From contig LLEY01000138.1 of the NCBI GenBank assembly GCA_001414485.1, positions 1 to 64,000 on the forward strand: a stretch of 64,000 bases of DNA, in the 5' to 3' direction. Every line of letters begins with the position of its first letter. The stretch's first letter is position 1. The translations under genes were made by a program, and so were the position numbers. Below the pieces are notes generated by a model. The model was not told the DNA's origin. It ran no database searches and was given only the letters and a program-made list of their open reading frames with translations. The DNA comes from Calycina herbarum (lineage: Eukaryota > Ascomycota > Leotiomycetes > Helotiales > Pezizellaceae). Of the stretch, positions 10,266 to 21,380 are shown piece by piece.

Positions 10266-11333
10266 GATTTATATCTCTTTGAGTTTCTAGGCTCAGAAAT
10301 GATCAATGATTTGTTAGAGGAGTTTGGTAGATAGTTGAGATGAACTTTACTGCAGTGATTTCTCTGTAGGTTGATAGGATGAACTTGATGAAGAATGTGT
10401 TGCTTATTTATGATATGAAACTCCTACGTGAGTTTCAAAGTGTCACTTCCATAATATCGTGTAGCAGTGAAGTCTTACCTTGCTCCCCCCACCTTCTCTT
10501 AACAAATTGATATGCCGGTAGTTTTACATATTGAAGTCGTGATGGTGGTTATTCCTCGTCGTTTCTTATCTATCCAACTATGAGGCCAATGAGCATCAAC
10601 AAGCTTTGCGAGGATATTGCGGCGTCCGGCTGAGGCGTCAACATGCATGCATATGCATATGCATATGCAATTGCCCACCCCCTAGTAAAATATAATTCGT
10701 GGGTTTTCAAGATTCGGATGTTGGTCACTTAGGATGCAGTTACTGATTGTTGGACCCAGATGCAAGTGAGGCCATTCAATCAATGTCCAAGTTGGGCTAC
10801 ACGAGTCGACACAATTGCTTACCGGTAATATAAATGTTGGTTTGCACCTTCCTTTTTGGTCTTCTTCAGTGGCGTTTGGGTGTGTGACAAAATATGCTCC
10901 CATCTTATGAGACTGCGACAAAATGTCAAGAATGAATTGGTGTTCTGGTGAAGTGTGGGTGACATTATGAGTTGTAGCTATTTATCAGGAGGCGCAGCTA
11001 TGAAGATAAATCTATTTACTGGCTGCAAGTCCCTATTTTCGGTAATGACCAACAGGATATAATCACGCTTTCGGCTAAGAAAGGGGCGTAGGCATCATTG
11101 AGAAACCACATCCTAGTTGTCACTCCTCAGGATCCTGGTTTTCAATCGAATCCTTCAGAGAATCAGAGTTTCGTATTTTATAAATGTTTGTTGAGTAGTT
11201 TAAGTGAACTTTCCTACTTATCAGCTTTCAAGTCTTGTTCCATCTCCGAAAAGTTCATTTCTCCTTATTTTGTCTTACATCTACAGCAAGTTCACCGCCA
11301 ACAGGAGGGACATCCAATCTAGTAGTCTGCATA
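10266..11333. other. Intergenic region upstream of small peptide and rhodopsin-type genes
   Basis: Divergent spacer of about 1.07 kb that should hold the promoters of the small peptide gene and of the rhodopsin-type membrane protein gene. It contains a short ATGCAT-type repeat (listed separately). A tiny possible spliced frame on the minus strand near 10682-10970 was not accepted. Confidence 0.5.
10641..10669. repeat. ATGCAT/ATATGC short tandem repeat
   Basis: A run of alternating CATGCA and TATGCA units in the promoter region upstream of the small secreted peptide gene. It is partly self-complementary. Confidence 0.8.
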
Positions 11334-12815
11334 ATGTCTGCCAACGAACTTCCCGTTCCATTCGTGGGGCCTGGAGAGACCCTAGCGGCGGGAATTGTTC
11401 TTACCCTAGTCGGGATTGGTGTCGTTTCTCTCCGCTTCTGGTTACGGTCAATTCAAAAGACAAAAGTTGGACCTGATGATTGCACCATCGCAATATCATT
11501 GGTACGAGGCCCAAATATTCCCTGGGTCCTCATAGATCAACGTGATCTTTAGACTGACAGACTAACCTTTTCCCCTTAGATTTTTGTGATAGGGATGGGA
11601 ATATGCGTAATCTATGGTAATCATCGCCAATGATCTATTCCGGAAGAGGTGTTTCTCGCAACAACGCTGATATTTCAGCTAGGTGTTGCGAAACATAGCC
11701 TCGCCTATAGTGCGCCTCCACTTTCAATCCCAAACCTTGAAGCCCAGTTAACTGAGACCACACCGGAGCAAACACTCGTTCAGTTGGTAAGGAGAATCAT
11801 CTAGTTCTTTGGTCATCATCAGAGTTGTGCTGATACGAAAACAAATAGTTGCTCTGGATAATATGGTTGCTTATGATTCCAGCCAATGGCTTCATAAAAC
11901 TGAGTGCTTTGTTCTTGTACCGCCGATTGTTTGTTGTAAACAAGTGGTCAAAATTCGACATAGCCACAAAAGCTTCATTGGTTCTATGTACGGTGTGGAT
12001 GGTTGGGTTTTTCTTTGCTACAGTATTTGGTTGCGGGCGAAACATTAATTACTCCTGGAAGCCATTGATTTTCGTGGCAAGCTGTGATACAAATACCCGT
12101 CTTGAGTCGCTGATGGTCACTGACCTGGTCACTGATATAATTGTTTGGATGTTACCTATCCCTGTGGTAAGCTTTCGTCTTCACACAAATTGTGGAATAT
12201 AGTAACAAGACTTAGATTTGGAGTCTCGCAATGAAGAAATCACAAAAGCTTTATGTTACGGGGATTTTGATGCTGGCAGCCGTGTAAGCGCCAATCCTAT
12301 TTAATTGAGTTGATAGTGCTGATTATCTCAAGCTCCCTTGCTGCTGCTATCGTCCGGCTCATAATCGAAACAGAGATTATGAATGGCGGCTATGCTGCAC
12401 ATACAGATGTTGATCGTAAGTTTCATCCAACCCCTTCAAAGTGTATGTACCAGTACTAAAAACTCAAGTAACCCTCACAAACCTCCTTTATTGGAGCATG
12501 ATTGAAAGCGGACTCGCTTTGATTGCAGCATGTCTCCCAACATTACATTATTTCATAGCTCGGTCCTCAATTCGCGTGGGCAGTATTCGGTCTCTTTTAC
12601 ACTTAGACTCTTTGCGTTCTCGTTTCTCATCTCGAAGTACTGGAACTGGTGGGCCTTCTTCGTACTCCGAGATTACTGTAGTGAAGGCGTTTGAACTATC
12701 ATCAACGCGAGATAACGAGGAAGTACTTGGCCACACACATAGTTCAGGAACGAGAGGTGATTCGGAGATTTCTATGGTTATAATGAAACCTGAAGATGTT
12801 CATACCAAAGTTTAA
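11334..12815 (+). CDS. Rhodopsin/PTH11-type seven-helix membrane protein, 7 exons
   Basis: The spliced protein is about 374 residues from exons 11334-11501, 11580-11616, 11683-11786, 11849-12166, 12216-12283, 12333-12415 and 12469-12815; frames agree at each join. Seven hydrophobic segments are visible, including TLAAGIVLTLVGIGVVSLRFWLR, the IIWLLMIPANGFIKLSALFLYRRLF core, and IESGLALIAACLPTLHYFIA. The spacing of helices, the KLSALFLYRR stretch and the polar serine-rich tail of about 90 residues are typical of the large fungal rhodopsin-domain/PTH11-like family. Some family members act as G-protein-coupled receptors in surface sensing; most have no known ligand. It lies 1 kb from the small peptide gene, but I see no evidence beyond position that it belongs to the same pathway. 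A similar protein sits in the diterpene cluster at 57284. Confidence 0.85.
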
Positions 12816-14417
12816 ATGAGAGAGACGAGGATGGATGCGGGAAAGAGGTCCATTTGAAATTTGTTGGGAAGGTGGTCATATGTTTTGGGTGTTATACACT
12901 CTTTCAAGATTGATTTTTACGAGACTTTACTCTAACCTAGTAGAAAACTTCTGCATGAGTCCTTGCGCTACACTCGAAACCAGCTGGCTCTTTCTCAAAA
13001 GAAATTGTAAAAATAGAAACTAAATCTTGAACTATCCATTAGCAACTTCGTATCTAAATTACAGCTTTTCAATATCGCCTGTTGTTGTATAATTCCAGGG
13101 TTTGGTCAAGCGTTTACATGGCTAAAATGTGTTAAAAGCTGGCACCACAATTTGCGACCGCACTAAAAACGCTACGTTCCATCAAATAAATTTAAACATA
13201 GAACAAAAGTATTAGCAGGTGCGCAAAGTCTTAATTTACCCTTCCCTTAGGTCTTGAAAGTTTTGATCTTGTCTGCGTCGAGTTATAGGCGTTGGGAGAT
13301 TGAAGAAATGGTGCCAGAGATAGTCGTAATTGACACCCATCTAGATTCATCGGACCAACATCGCTTCTAACACCCAAAATTTTCTGGTCTGTAGAAACAA
13401 AGAGGAGTGGTCATTGCACTCATGCACCTGCTTTACTTGAAATTGTTTGAATAGCCTAGAACAATTATAAATATTGTTCAAGAAGCTTGAGAAGAATTAG
13501 AAAGTTAGTTTCTTGATTCTCCGTAATCCTCTAAAACAATATTTACAATTATGCGAGAATACTCGCACAATAAGATAGAAGGGTGCCGGAGAGTAATGAC
13601 CGGGCCTCCTATTTCGTAAGACAACAACAATCTATGAAAAGAATCAAAAATCAAGCAATTCTTTTCCAAATTCGCCAACTAGGTAAATCCCTTCATTTTT
13701 TCATCTAGTACCAACGACTCAGCCGCATACGTCAGGGATTTCCCCTTTCCTTGGCATCTCCGGATTTTCCATTGCGAGAAAGCTTGGGCCTGAAAGACGA
13801 AGATCTTCGATCCATTTTAGTGGAGTAGACGCAAAATAGGTCCGAGTTTAAATATCCAATTGCATTTTCGAAAGGAAAAAGAAGACGATGTTACAGCATG
13901 GCATTGTGAAAACAAAAGGATAGGTTGGAATCGTACCATCTCGTTGTCTTGCCAAAGAAACTCGAGTTGCCGGGCCAGCCAACCGAATTTCGGAAAAGGC
14001 GGCGGATGGAAACAACAATTCAAATAAGAAAGACAGACCACCTGCACCTTCTCAAAGAAACCCACTCGTACGCAAAATTGTCTTCTAAACATCTCAGCTG
14101 TTAAAGAGTCAAATAGTCTAGAACTTTTCCCCCTGAACTCGGAGCTTTGGTCCCTTACTCGAGTTTTTCGATCAGCGCATCATTCATCGCTTTGCCGGAA
14201 ACGACGTCATACGCGCAACGCTCCTCACCCCCGTGCTCGTGCGACTTACAATAACACTCACACCACCACACTGCGCACCTCTCTTCCTCTGTGAATCACC
14301 AGAATCCTCTACTACATAAAAGCGCGAAATAAACCTCACCTCTCTATAACCGCAACCTTCAACCTCAACAATCAAAAACTTCAAGACTCCAAATTCACAA
14401 AAAGAAACTACGCAAAA
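12816..14417. other. Intergenic region, no gene recognised
   Basis: A 1.6 kb AT-rich spacer upstream of the Nce102-like gene. The longest frame (13817-14092, minus) has no family resemblance or credible structure. The last few hundred bases, which become C-rich near 14200-14417, probably hold the promoter and 5' leader of the Nce102-like gene. Confidence 0.5.
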
Positions 14418-15020
14418 ATGGTCTCCTTCCCCCTCATCGCCTGCCGCGGCTCCCAGTTCCTTTGGACCCTCCTCACAACCGCCTTGATCGGAAACGTAAT
14501 CCACGAAGCCATCGCCGGCAATCCCTCAGCTATAAACTACGCCATCTTCGTATGTGTGATTTCCTGGCTGGCCCTCCTCTTCGGACTGGCAGGTGTATTT
14601 GTAGAGAGTCTCGCGATACCGATCGCTGCTTTGGTCGCAGATGCGTTAGCGGCATTGTTTGCATTTATTGCCGGTGTGGTGTTGGCTGCAAAGTTGGGAG
14701 TTCATAGCTGTGGCAATACCGTGAGTCCTCCTTCCTTCCCTTCCTTTCCCTCTCACTCTACCCCCCTCCATACTTCAAGCGAGTAGAGGACTAACACGAT
14801 GCGAAAATAGTCCTACATAACCTCCAACTCACTAACAAACGGCTCCCACAACCCCACAAAACGCTGCCACGAACTCCAAGCCAGCACAGCATTCTTCTGG
14901 TTCCTCTTCGCCTCCTTCGTCGGTTCCCTTTTCTTCACATTCCTGAATCACCGTGGTTCCGGAAGCATTTCCAGTCGTGGAGGTATGCGCAAAGGTGGGC
15001 CTTCTATGACCCAGGTTTAA
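14418..15020 (+). CDS. Nce102-like MARVEL-domain membrane protein, 2 exons
   Basis: Exons 14418-14720 and 14811-15020 join to a 170-residue protein, the usual size for this family (about 170-175). There are four hydrophobic segments: residues near 10-30 (SQFLWTLLTTALIGNVIHEA), 40-60 (YAIFVCVISWLALLFGLAGV), 65-90 and about 125-145 (TAFFWFLFASFVGSLFFTFL). This four-helix layout with an R at the start of the first helix and the short charged C-terminus fits Nce102/Fhn1, a MARVEL protein of the eisosome-associated plasma membrane domain that takes part in sphingolipid sensing and eisosome organisation in yeast. The last residues are basic and glycine/serine-rich. The call rests on topology, length and local motifs. 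Confidence 0.82.
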
Positions 15021-16273
15021 GAATTCTCTTTATATTGTGATGCGAATGGGAGGGATTTCTCTGTTGGTAAGCTGCTCTGGCGATGTGATTTTCGGATGCG
15101 TCGGACAGCTATTCATGGGAAACTTGCAATAGAGTTGATAGGAGTTTGGCTAACGTGTTTTTTTGGTATAGGATTTGGAGTTTAATGCTGGACCACGCAT
15201 CGGGGAAAACGAAAACCAAATATCAACCTGGAAAACTGGGCTGGAAGGCTCGGCAACTTGTTTTCCCAATGGTGTGCATTCTCTTCAGTTGTGGCAACTC
15301 GGGTCTGCGATGAGCAACGAACAACGAACTCTCGACGAGGCTACCAGGTTATGACTTTAATAATGATATGATATGTGGAAGGAAGGTTGGGTTGGGCGTT
15401 TCGATTGTAACATCATTTTTGGGGGTTGGATTACTACTGGACTTTTATCTGTATGGCTTTGGGTGGATGCGGTGTAGATATACGAAGGCATCAACAGCAC
15501 ACAGATGACGAACGACAGTATTAAGATAGTCAGCATACTTTTGCCCTTTGAATACAAACACACTTTACCAAAACAAAACAAAAATTGCTGGTTGAATTTG
15601 CAGTAGTGAAATCTCAAGTCTTCGAAGACGATCACCAGGTGCACTACCCGCGACTCGGCCACAGCTAATATTAGTTTTAAATATTTAATAAATCAACCAT
15701 ACCAGATATCGACTTGAGTTTTTAATTGTATATGCTCTAAATAGTATATCAAGCAAACCTTATATACAACTTTAGTTAATTATACTGCAAGGTGATTGCG
15801 GGAGTCGGTGATGTGTTTTTCCTACTACGTCCTTCTCGACATACTGCAACGACGTCGCCACTGCCTGTCCAAAGCTGTGCAACGTTCCCAGTCCATACCA
15901 TATACCTTGCGAATCGGAAATTCGGCAGTAACCCGCCACGTGAGTGGATCGTCGATCGAAAAGCTCATTGTGAATAAGTCTGTTGCTAGTCAGTGTAGAA
16001 CAAAGATAAAACTCGAAAGCTCGAAAACTTTAATGCTGAAAAAGGGTATTCTGCTCGCCTTTTGTGATGTCCCAATTATAAAAAATCAAGCCGACCCACC
16101 TCGATACTACGATGCCCGTAAAAGAACGAGAACTCGAATTCAAAATCAATTTTCATATTATAAAGTAAGATTCCTCTATCGTACAAGGTCGCCAGTACAG
16201 CCAACCGGGTATCATAAATTGTAAAAGAAATCATCTATCACCACTTTCTGTCTCTCCTTTCTCACCATCCCCC
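15021..16273. other. Convergent 3' region between Nce102-like and Med1 genes
   Basis: About 1.25 kb between convergent genes. Open frames at 15357-15662 and 15796-16224 lack a start context, introns or family resemblance, so I left them out. An AT-rich patch lies near 15665-15790. Confidence 0.5.
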
Positions 16274-18358
16274 TCACCCAAACCGTCCCCTAACAAACTC
16301 AACCCAAACCCCCAAATCCTCCGTAACCTCCAACATCCTCGCCAAATCCCCCACCCCTAATTTCTTCCCAGTCCCCTTCTGTTTGCTAAGAAAATTCTCG
16401 CTCTCCACTTCCAGAACAGCATTCCCCTTAATCAAAAACGTAACATCCGCAGTATCCTTTTGAAAAGGGAAAATAACTCTCAATTTAATCTTATCAGAAT
16501 CAATTTGCAGTGTAACATCCAATTTCAGCGCGTCCTTATCTGTAGGCGGAGAATTACTCATGAAGAGGGCAAACTCCTCATTCTTACTAAGTTGAGAACC
16601 ACGTATTGTTGTGGTCTTAGTGTTGGGTATTTGATGGTCGGGTCCAAAGGTTTTGGAGAGGAGGGAGGAGAGGAATGCGTATTGGCGGAGCAAGGGTAGA
16701 ATACCGACTAGTTGATTGGGATGGGAGAAGGGGAGCTCAGTCAAGATTCTTCCATAGGTGATTTTGTCAATTAGGAGGGTGTTCTGGTGTTTTTTCTCGA
16801 TTTGGATATTCATGCTTCCTCCCTCGCGAGCGAAGACCGGCGTGGTGGTCTCGGAGTGGATAGTTCTCGATCCATTGTTTTCTAGAGAATCCATTGCCCC
16901 AGAAGGAAACATGAGTTCGTCGAAGGTGCTGGCTTGATACATATCAAACTGGGCTTGCGTCGAATTGTGAATATTCATCGCGACGTTCATCGGTACAACA
17001 ATCGGAGGGTCAAATTTTGCAACGAATATCACCTCTGGAACCTTTTGGGTTGGTGCTTGCTCAACACCCTCCATCGCATCCCCTTTCGGAGCGTCATTCG
17101 TAGGGAAGAGGACATTCTGAGGATCTTGCCAATCGAGAACTTGTCCTTCTTGTGCGGCATCCATCATGAAGAGATCAACCTGGGTAGCCTCCTTGGTAAT
17201 TTTCTTCGAGATCCAATCTTGGGAGACCCGTAGAGGTGGGAAAACGGAAAGACTAGCAGCAGGAGCGCATTCCACCAAAACTGACCAAGTCTGTTCCTTC
17301 TCATGTGATGTCGTAGGAGAAGAGATCAATCGTTTCGTCTGCCAATAATCCAGACTCAATCCAATCCTATCTCTCACATGCATAGCTGGTCTCCCACTTC
17401 GAGTACACATCGCAACTCTCTCAATATATGCCGAGTCCTTCTTTGCCATCTCCGGTTGACCCTCTTTAATCTTCTTGGCCTCCCACACATGCAGTCTTTC
17501 CAGACTCTCGTATATACCAGCGATAGCCTCGTGGCAGCTGAATCCCGGATGACCACTCAGCTTATCCAGCGTAGCCAATCGTTCCAAATTCGCAGCGAAC
17601 CGATCAAGTTCTTTTGTATACGGGTTCTCGCCAGGCCCAATCTCCAGATTTCGCAACAAGATCTTCCCCGCCTTTTCCAGGTGTTTCGACACGATCTCGG
17701 GAGCGTCAGTGATCGAGAATGATACGTTCTGAACCGGAATATCCGAGGTCACAAAGTCAATATCGAGTCCGAATCCCTTCCCAGCGAAAATCAAGGACTT
17801 CGAACCGCGACTATGACCATCCATCCAATCAACAGACAACCCAGCTCGTTGTCCCAATCGTTGAATTCCCGCAGCGCTCAATCGACCTTTACTCTTCTGC
17901 CAGACAAATTAGCCTCTCACCTCTCACCTCAAGCCCCCTTACCCCGCCCCAAGGGACCAGCAATCGCAAGAACCTACCGACAAAATCCCAACAACCTCCT
18001 CCATCTTCCTCCTCCTCTCATCATCACCAACCCCCCGTCCCAGTCCCCCCAAGCCTCCCAGTCCCATTCCATTAATCCCTCCCATATTCATCCCCTCCAA
18101 ATCCCCCATCCCATGAACCCCGCCCAACGCCATAGCCGCAGACGGACTATCATACCCCCCAGAAAACGAGTGACCTCCCCCACTAGGGTATCCATAAACA
18201 GTATTTGAATTCGCCGGGCTCTTCTTCACCTGCTGCGGCGAGGGAACAACAGAGCGGGGTCCATGAGGGGAGAAGGCGAGGGGGTGATTCGAGGTCGAGA
18301 AGGGCGTAGAGACTGGTGGGGTTGCGACGACCTGCGGAGCGTGCTTGGGTGTTGCCAT
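16274..18358 (-). CDS. Mediator complex subunit 1 (Med1), 2 exons
   Basis: Exons 18358-17978 and 17896-16274 join across an 81-bp intron to a 667-residue protein. The first 115 residues are low complexity, rich in Pro, Ser and Gly. The core begins with the segment DDERRRKMEEVVGILSKSKGRLSAAGIQRLGQRAGL, which is the fungal Med1 N-terminal signature, and continues with FVTSDIPVQNVSFSI, the LERLATLDKLSGHPGFSCHEAIAGIYESLERL helix region and a long beta-rich half. Med1 is a Middle-module subunit of Mediator, linking transcription factors to RNA polymerase II in the nucleus. Length and order of conserved blocks match filamentous fungal Med1 proteins. Confidence 0.87.
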
Positions 18359-18855
18359 CGTGATTGATGTTCGAGATTTTGGAGAGAAGATGTTATGATG
18401 TATTAAGGGGAGGTGATAACATTTTATACTTGAGCCTGTATTTTTGTAAGCTGCTGAGAAAAGGCCGTCGTGAGTATGTTAGGGGAGTGAATTGTGAGCC
18501 TCGACCTCGGAGAGTTACCAAGACCCATATTTATTCGCCAAGCTTCAACCAATGAAATGATTGCAAATAAGATCTTCAATTAATAGCAATAGTGAAGCTA
18601 CTTCGTACAAAACAAAACAACAGAAAACCTGCTACACGCCAGCAGTCAGGGCATAGACTCAAATAAACCAATACCACAGTTCCCTCTTAGACCCTCTCTC
18701 TCATAATATATACTTGATATCTAGACCATCCATCAGTCTGTCAATCCGACTCAATCCTCTCCCAATCTCAACAAAAAAATAACATATGTTTGGGTAACAA
18801 ACAACCAATCGCATAATAACAAATATGCAAACTCTCTCCATCGTACCACTCACTC
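18359..18855. promoter_or_regulatory. Med1 upstream region
   Basis: This 497-bp spacer lies upstream of Med1 and downstream of the next minus-strand gene. It should carry the Med1 promoter. I see no distinct motif. Confidence 0.4.
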
Positions 18856-20802
18856 TCACACAGGAGCAGTCTTATTGCCACCGGAAACCTGCTCTACAAC
18901 GGGCGCAATGTCAACCAAACCATTTGGAGAAAACTTTCGTCCATTCTTAGCGAGCTTTCCATTATCCTTGCCCTTCTTGTGCACACCACCATCAAATGCA
19001 CTTCTCTCCCTCTCCTGGTAAATAAGCAGCTCGAGATGCTGTTGAATAGCCGCCGCTTGTGGCATATAACCAGGTACCTGAGCTTTCGCCTTGTCACTGG
19101 CAGTTCCCGTTTGTGGATATTTGGCAATGAACTTGTCCAGAAGTGATTGACGCCAGGCTTCATCGAGATTATCTGCATGTGTGACACGACAAGAACCGTC
19201 CTCAGGCGGAATGAATGAAGACGAAACGTCAATGAGAGGCCCTCTGAGAATTCTTGGCTTCACTGGAGGTCGACGAACCTTTGGTGGATTGAGTGGCGTG
19301 GACTGAGCAGCTGGATGAGGAGCACGAGGAGCCTGGGGAACTCGAGAAACTCGGGGAGCTTGAGAAGGATGCTCAAAGTTTGCATTGTTCCATGGTCCCG
19401 GAGGCGGGGGCGGTACCATAGGTGGAAGCCCGTAAGGATTTTGGAGAATGTGCATAGGTACTTGCACCCAAACCGAATCCGGAAAATTTGGTAAACCAAT
19501 TGGAAATGGATTGAAGGGAAACATTGGCGGCATTGGTGGTTGTACGGGATGTTGTACGGGTTGGAAGTCTGGCGTCGATGCTGCTTGGCGAGTTTCCTTA
19601 CTCTTAGGAGTAGTAATAGGAAAAGCTCGAAATCCTTGGGGCATATCTTCTGGTGCAGGTGGGTTGAAAATATTCACCCAGGTAGGCTCTTTTGGATCTC
19701 GCCTCTGATTTTGAGGTGTAGATGTAACAATTCGTAGTTGAATAGGTCTCTTGGGCAACTCCTTGGGTGTGGATACAACGATGGGCGGTTGAGAAATGAT
19801 TTTCTGTGCAACCTTTTCACTTGCCTCTTCTTCAACAACGGCCTTGTTCTGGACAACATTATTTTTCAAGAAGGAAAAATCCCGAAAGATTGGTGCTTCT
19901 GGATTCAGCTTTTTGGCGATCTTGTTTTCGATTACACTTTCCTTCGAGCTATCTTCTCCTTGGACGGTGGATGATGCAGTCGATTCATCGTCCGACTCGG
20001 TGGAATCTAGTGAGGCCAGTAGCCTGCAAACAGCCCTTTGATCCTTTTTCTTGAGTTGTGAAATTGTTTGCAAGGCATTCGCAAAGTCGATTCTCGATCG
20101 TGGACAAGGAGATGTATGATCAGGAGAGGGAGGTCGTGTTGTGGTACTAGACTTGATGCTGCCATAGGAGATGATGGCTGGGTCCCATCTGACAGACTTG
20201 ATGCTGGACGGGGTTTCACGGATTTGTGTTCTGCGAGGAATATCCGGTGGAGTTAGAGCATTTCGGATCTTCTCTTCCAAATCTTCGCTTTTGTCGTCAT
20301 CGGAAATGGTAGTATAGGTAGAAACGAGTGATCTTCGTGAGCTCTTGGGTGGAATTGGAGGTGCAATGCCTGCTTTGTTCAACAAGTGAGAGAGGGATGT
20401 CTCCTTGAAATCTGCCAGGTCAGTTGAGGGAAGTGGGTGGCCATGGCCAAGTGATGACAATGTGTTTCGTTGGGCTGTCGCTTTCAATGCTTTCACTGCC
20501 TTGGCTGCATCCTGCATGACTTCCTCCCTAGCTGTAGCTGCTGCAACTTTTGGGTTGAAGGCAGGTTGACGAAGACCAATCTTTTTACCCGGTGTCAAGA
20601 TGGGTCTTACAGTAGACCGGGGAGAAGATCGAATGGTGCGAGGACGCAGAGCAGCTTTTGACCCCGTTGTCTTGACCAATGGTTTGTCGCTCGACACAGC
20701 AATCGGTTTCGATTTGACATCTCGAAGAGAAATCAAAGAAGACTTTTTGGTGAGGGTAGGCCTTACTGTGGTCCGAGGTGGACGGTTTTCGCGCAAACTC
20801 AT
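18856..20802 (-). CDS. Disordered Ser/Pro-rich protein of unknown function
   Basis: I place the start at the ATG at 20802 (MSLRENRPPRTTVRPTL), giving 648 residues without introns. The frame is open further upstream but has no ATG there. The protein is mostly predicted disorder: repeated basic SKP/TVRP stretches at the N-terminus, a serine/aspartate-rich middle, then a proline-rich block around PPMPPMFPFNPFPIGLP and PPMVPPPPPGPW. Near the C-terminus a more ordered stretch, DEAWRQSLLDKFIAKYPQTG followed by QAAAIQQHLELLIYQERERS, looks helical and could be an interaction motif. I recognise no domain. An overlapping ATG at 20917 opens a different 110-codon frame on the same strand. Confidence 0.75.
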   Translation of the reverse strand: MSLRENRPPRTTVRPTLTKKSSLISLRDVKSKPIAVSSDKPLVKTTGSKAALRPRTIRSSPRSTVRPILTPGKKIGLRQPAFNPKVAAATAREEVMQDAAKAVKALKATAQRNTLSSLGHGHPLPSTDLADFKETSLSHLLNKAGIAPPIPPKSSRRSLVSTYTTISDDDKSEDLEEKIRNALTPPDIPRRTQIRETPSSIKSVRWDPAIISYGSIKSSTTTRPPSPDHTSPCPRSRIDFANALQTISQLKKKDQRAVCRLLASLDSTESDDESTASSTVQGEDSSKESVIENKIAKKLNPEAPIFRDFSFLKNNVVQNKAVVEEEASEKVAQKIISQPPIVVSTPKELPKRPIQLRIVTSTPQNQRRDPKEPTWVNIFNPPAPEDMPQGFRAFPITTPKSKETRQAASTPDFQPVQHPVQPPMPPMFPFNPFPIGLPNFPDSVWVQVPMHILQNPYGLPPMVPPPPPGPWNNANFEHPSQAPRVSRVPQAPRAPHPAAQSTPLNPPKVRRPPVKPRILRGPLIDVSSSFIPPEDGSCRVTHADNLDEAWRQSLLDKFIAKYPQTGTASDKAKAQVPGYMPQAAAIQQHLELLIYQERERSAFDGGVHKKGKDNGKLAKNGRKFSPNGLVDIAPVVEQVSGGNKTAPV

Positions 20803-21380
20803 GATTGTGGAGGTGGAAGCAATCCCGGAGCTGGTATGGATGTGAGGCAATGGCACTCAATCGCTTTCGAGGGCGCGGAGGTGCTACGATCTCTTCCTGG
20901 TTAATATGGATAGACATTGCAGTTGGAAGGTGTTGTTTACGGTGTATTGGCTTCTGCCTTGATGATTGAATTTCGCACGCAGGATAGAGTAATCCCGGGT
21001 CTGACTTGTATGAGCTTTGTGCCTTCAGCTGCAGTAGGGACTCGAAAAAGATGATTCTTTCCAAAAGAGTCCTCCAAAATTGGATGGTGCAGGCTGCTGA
21101 GCGGAAACTTGCAACAAGTATGAATGTGAGGTGGATGTCTGAAGGGAAGAAGTTGAGAACAGGAAGCAACCTTTCGGTTTTCTTCGGGGCTACCTTGCTT
21201 CGGCAAGGAAAAGGGGAAGGAACGAACGTCCTAGAGTCACGGGATGAGATTGGCCGACGAGCACAGAATGACAAGAATGGCAGGAGCATTCATCGACAAC
21301 AAATTGGGATTTTTACTACCGCTGCAAAAGTAAATTAATTTTCAGACGCTACATCAAAGGGAACTCATATCATCATCAGT
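20803..21380. promoter_or_regulatory. Upstream region of the disordered protein gene
   Basis: A 578-bp spacer between two minus-strand genes. It should carry the promoter and 5' leader of the gene starting at 20802 and the 3' end of the AIM24-like gene. An upstream ATG at 20917 in another frame could act as an upstream open reading frame. Confidence 0.45.

Noticed and set aside
10682..10970. Possible small spliced frame on the minus strand (ATG near 10955, donor GTAAGC, acceptor CAATCAG)
   Set aside because: Two competing frames fit the same splice sites, there is no signal peptide or family resemblance, and the product would be under 70 residues.
15796..16224. 142-codon open frame on the plus strand
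   Set aside because: Composition is unlike the neighbouring genes, with no domain, signal or intron logic.
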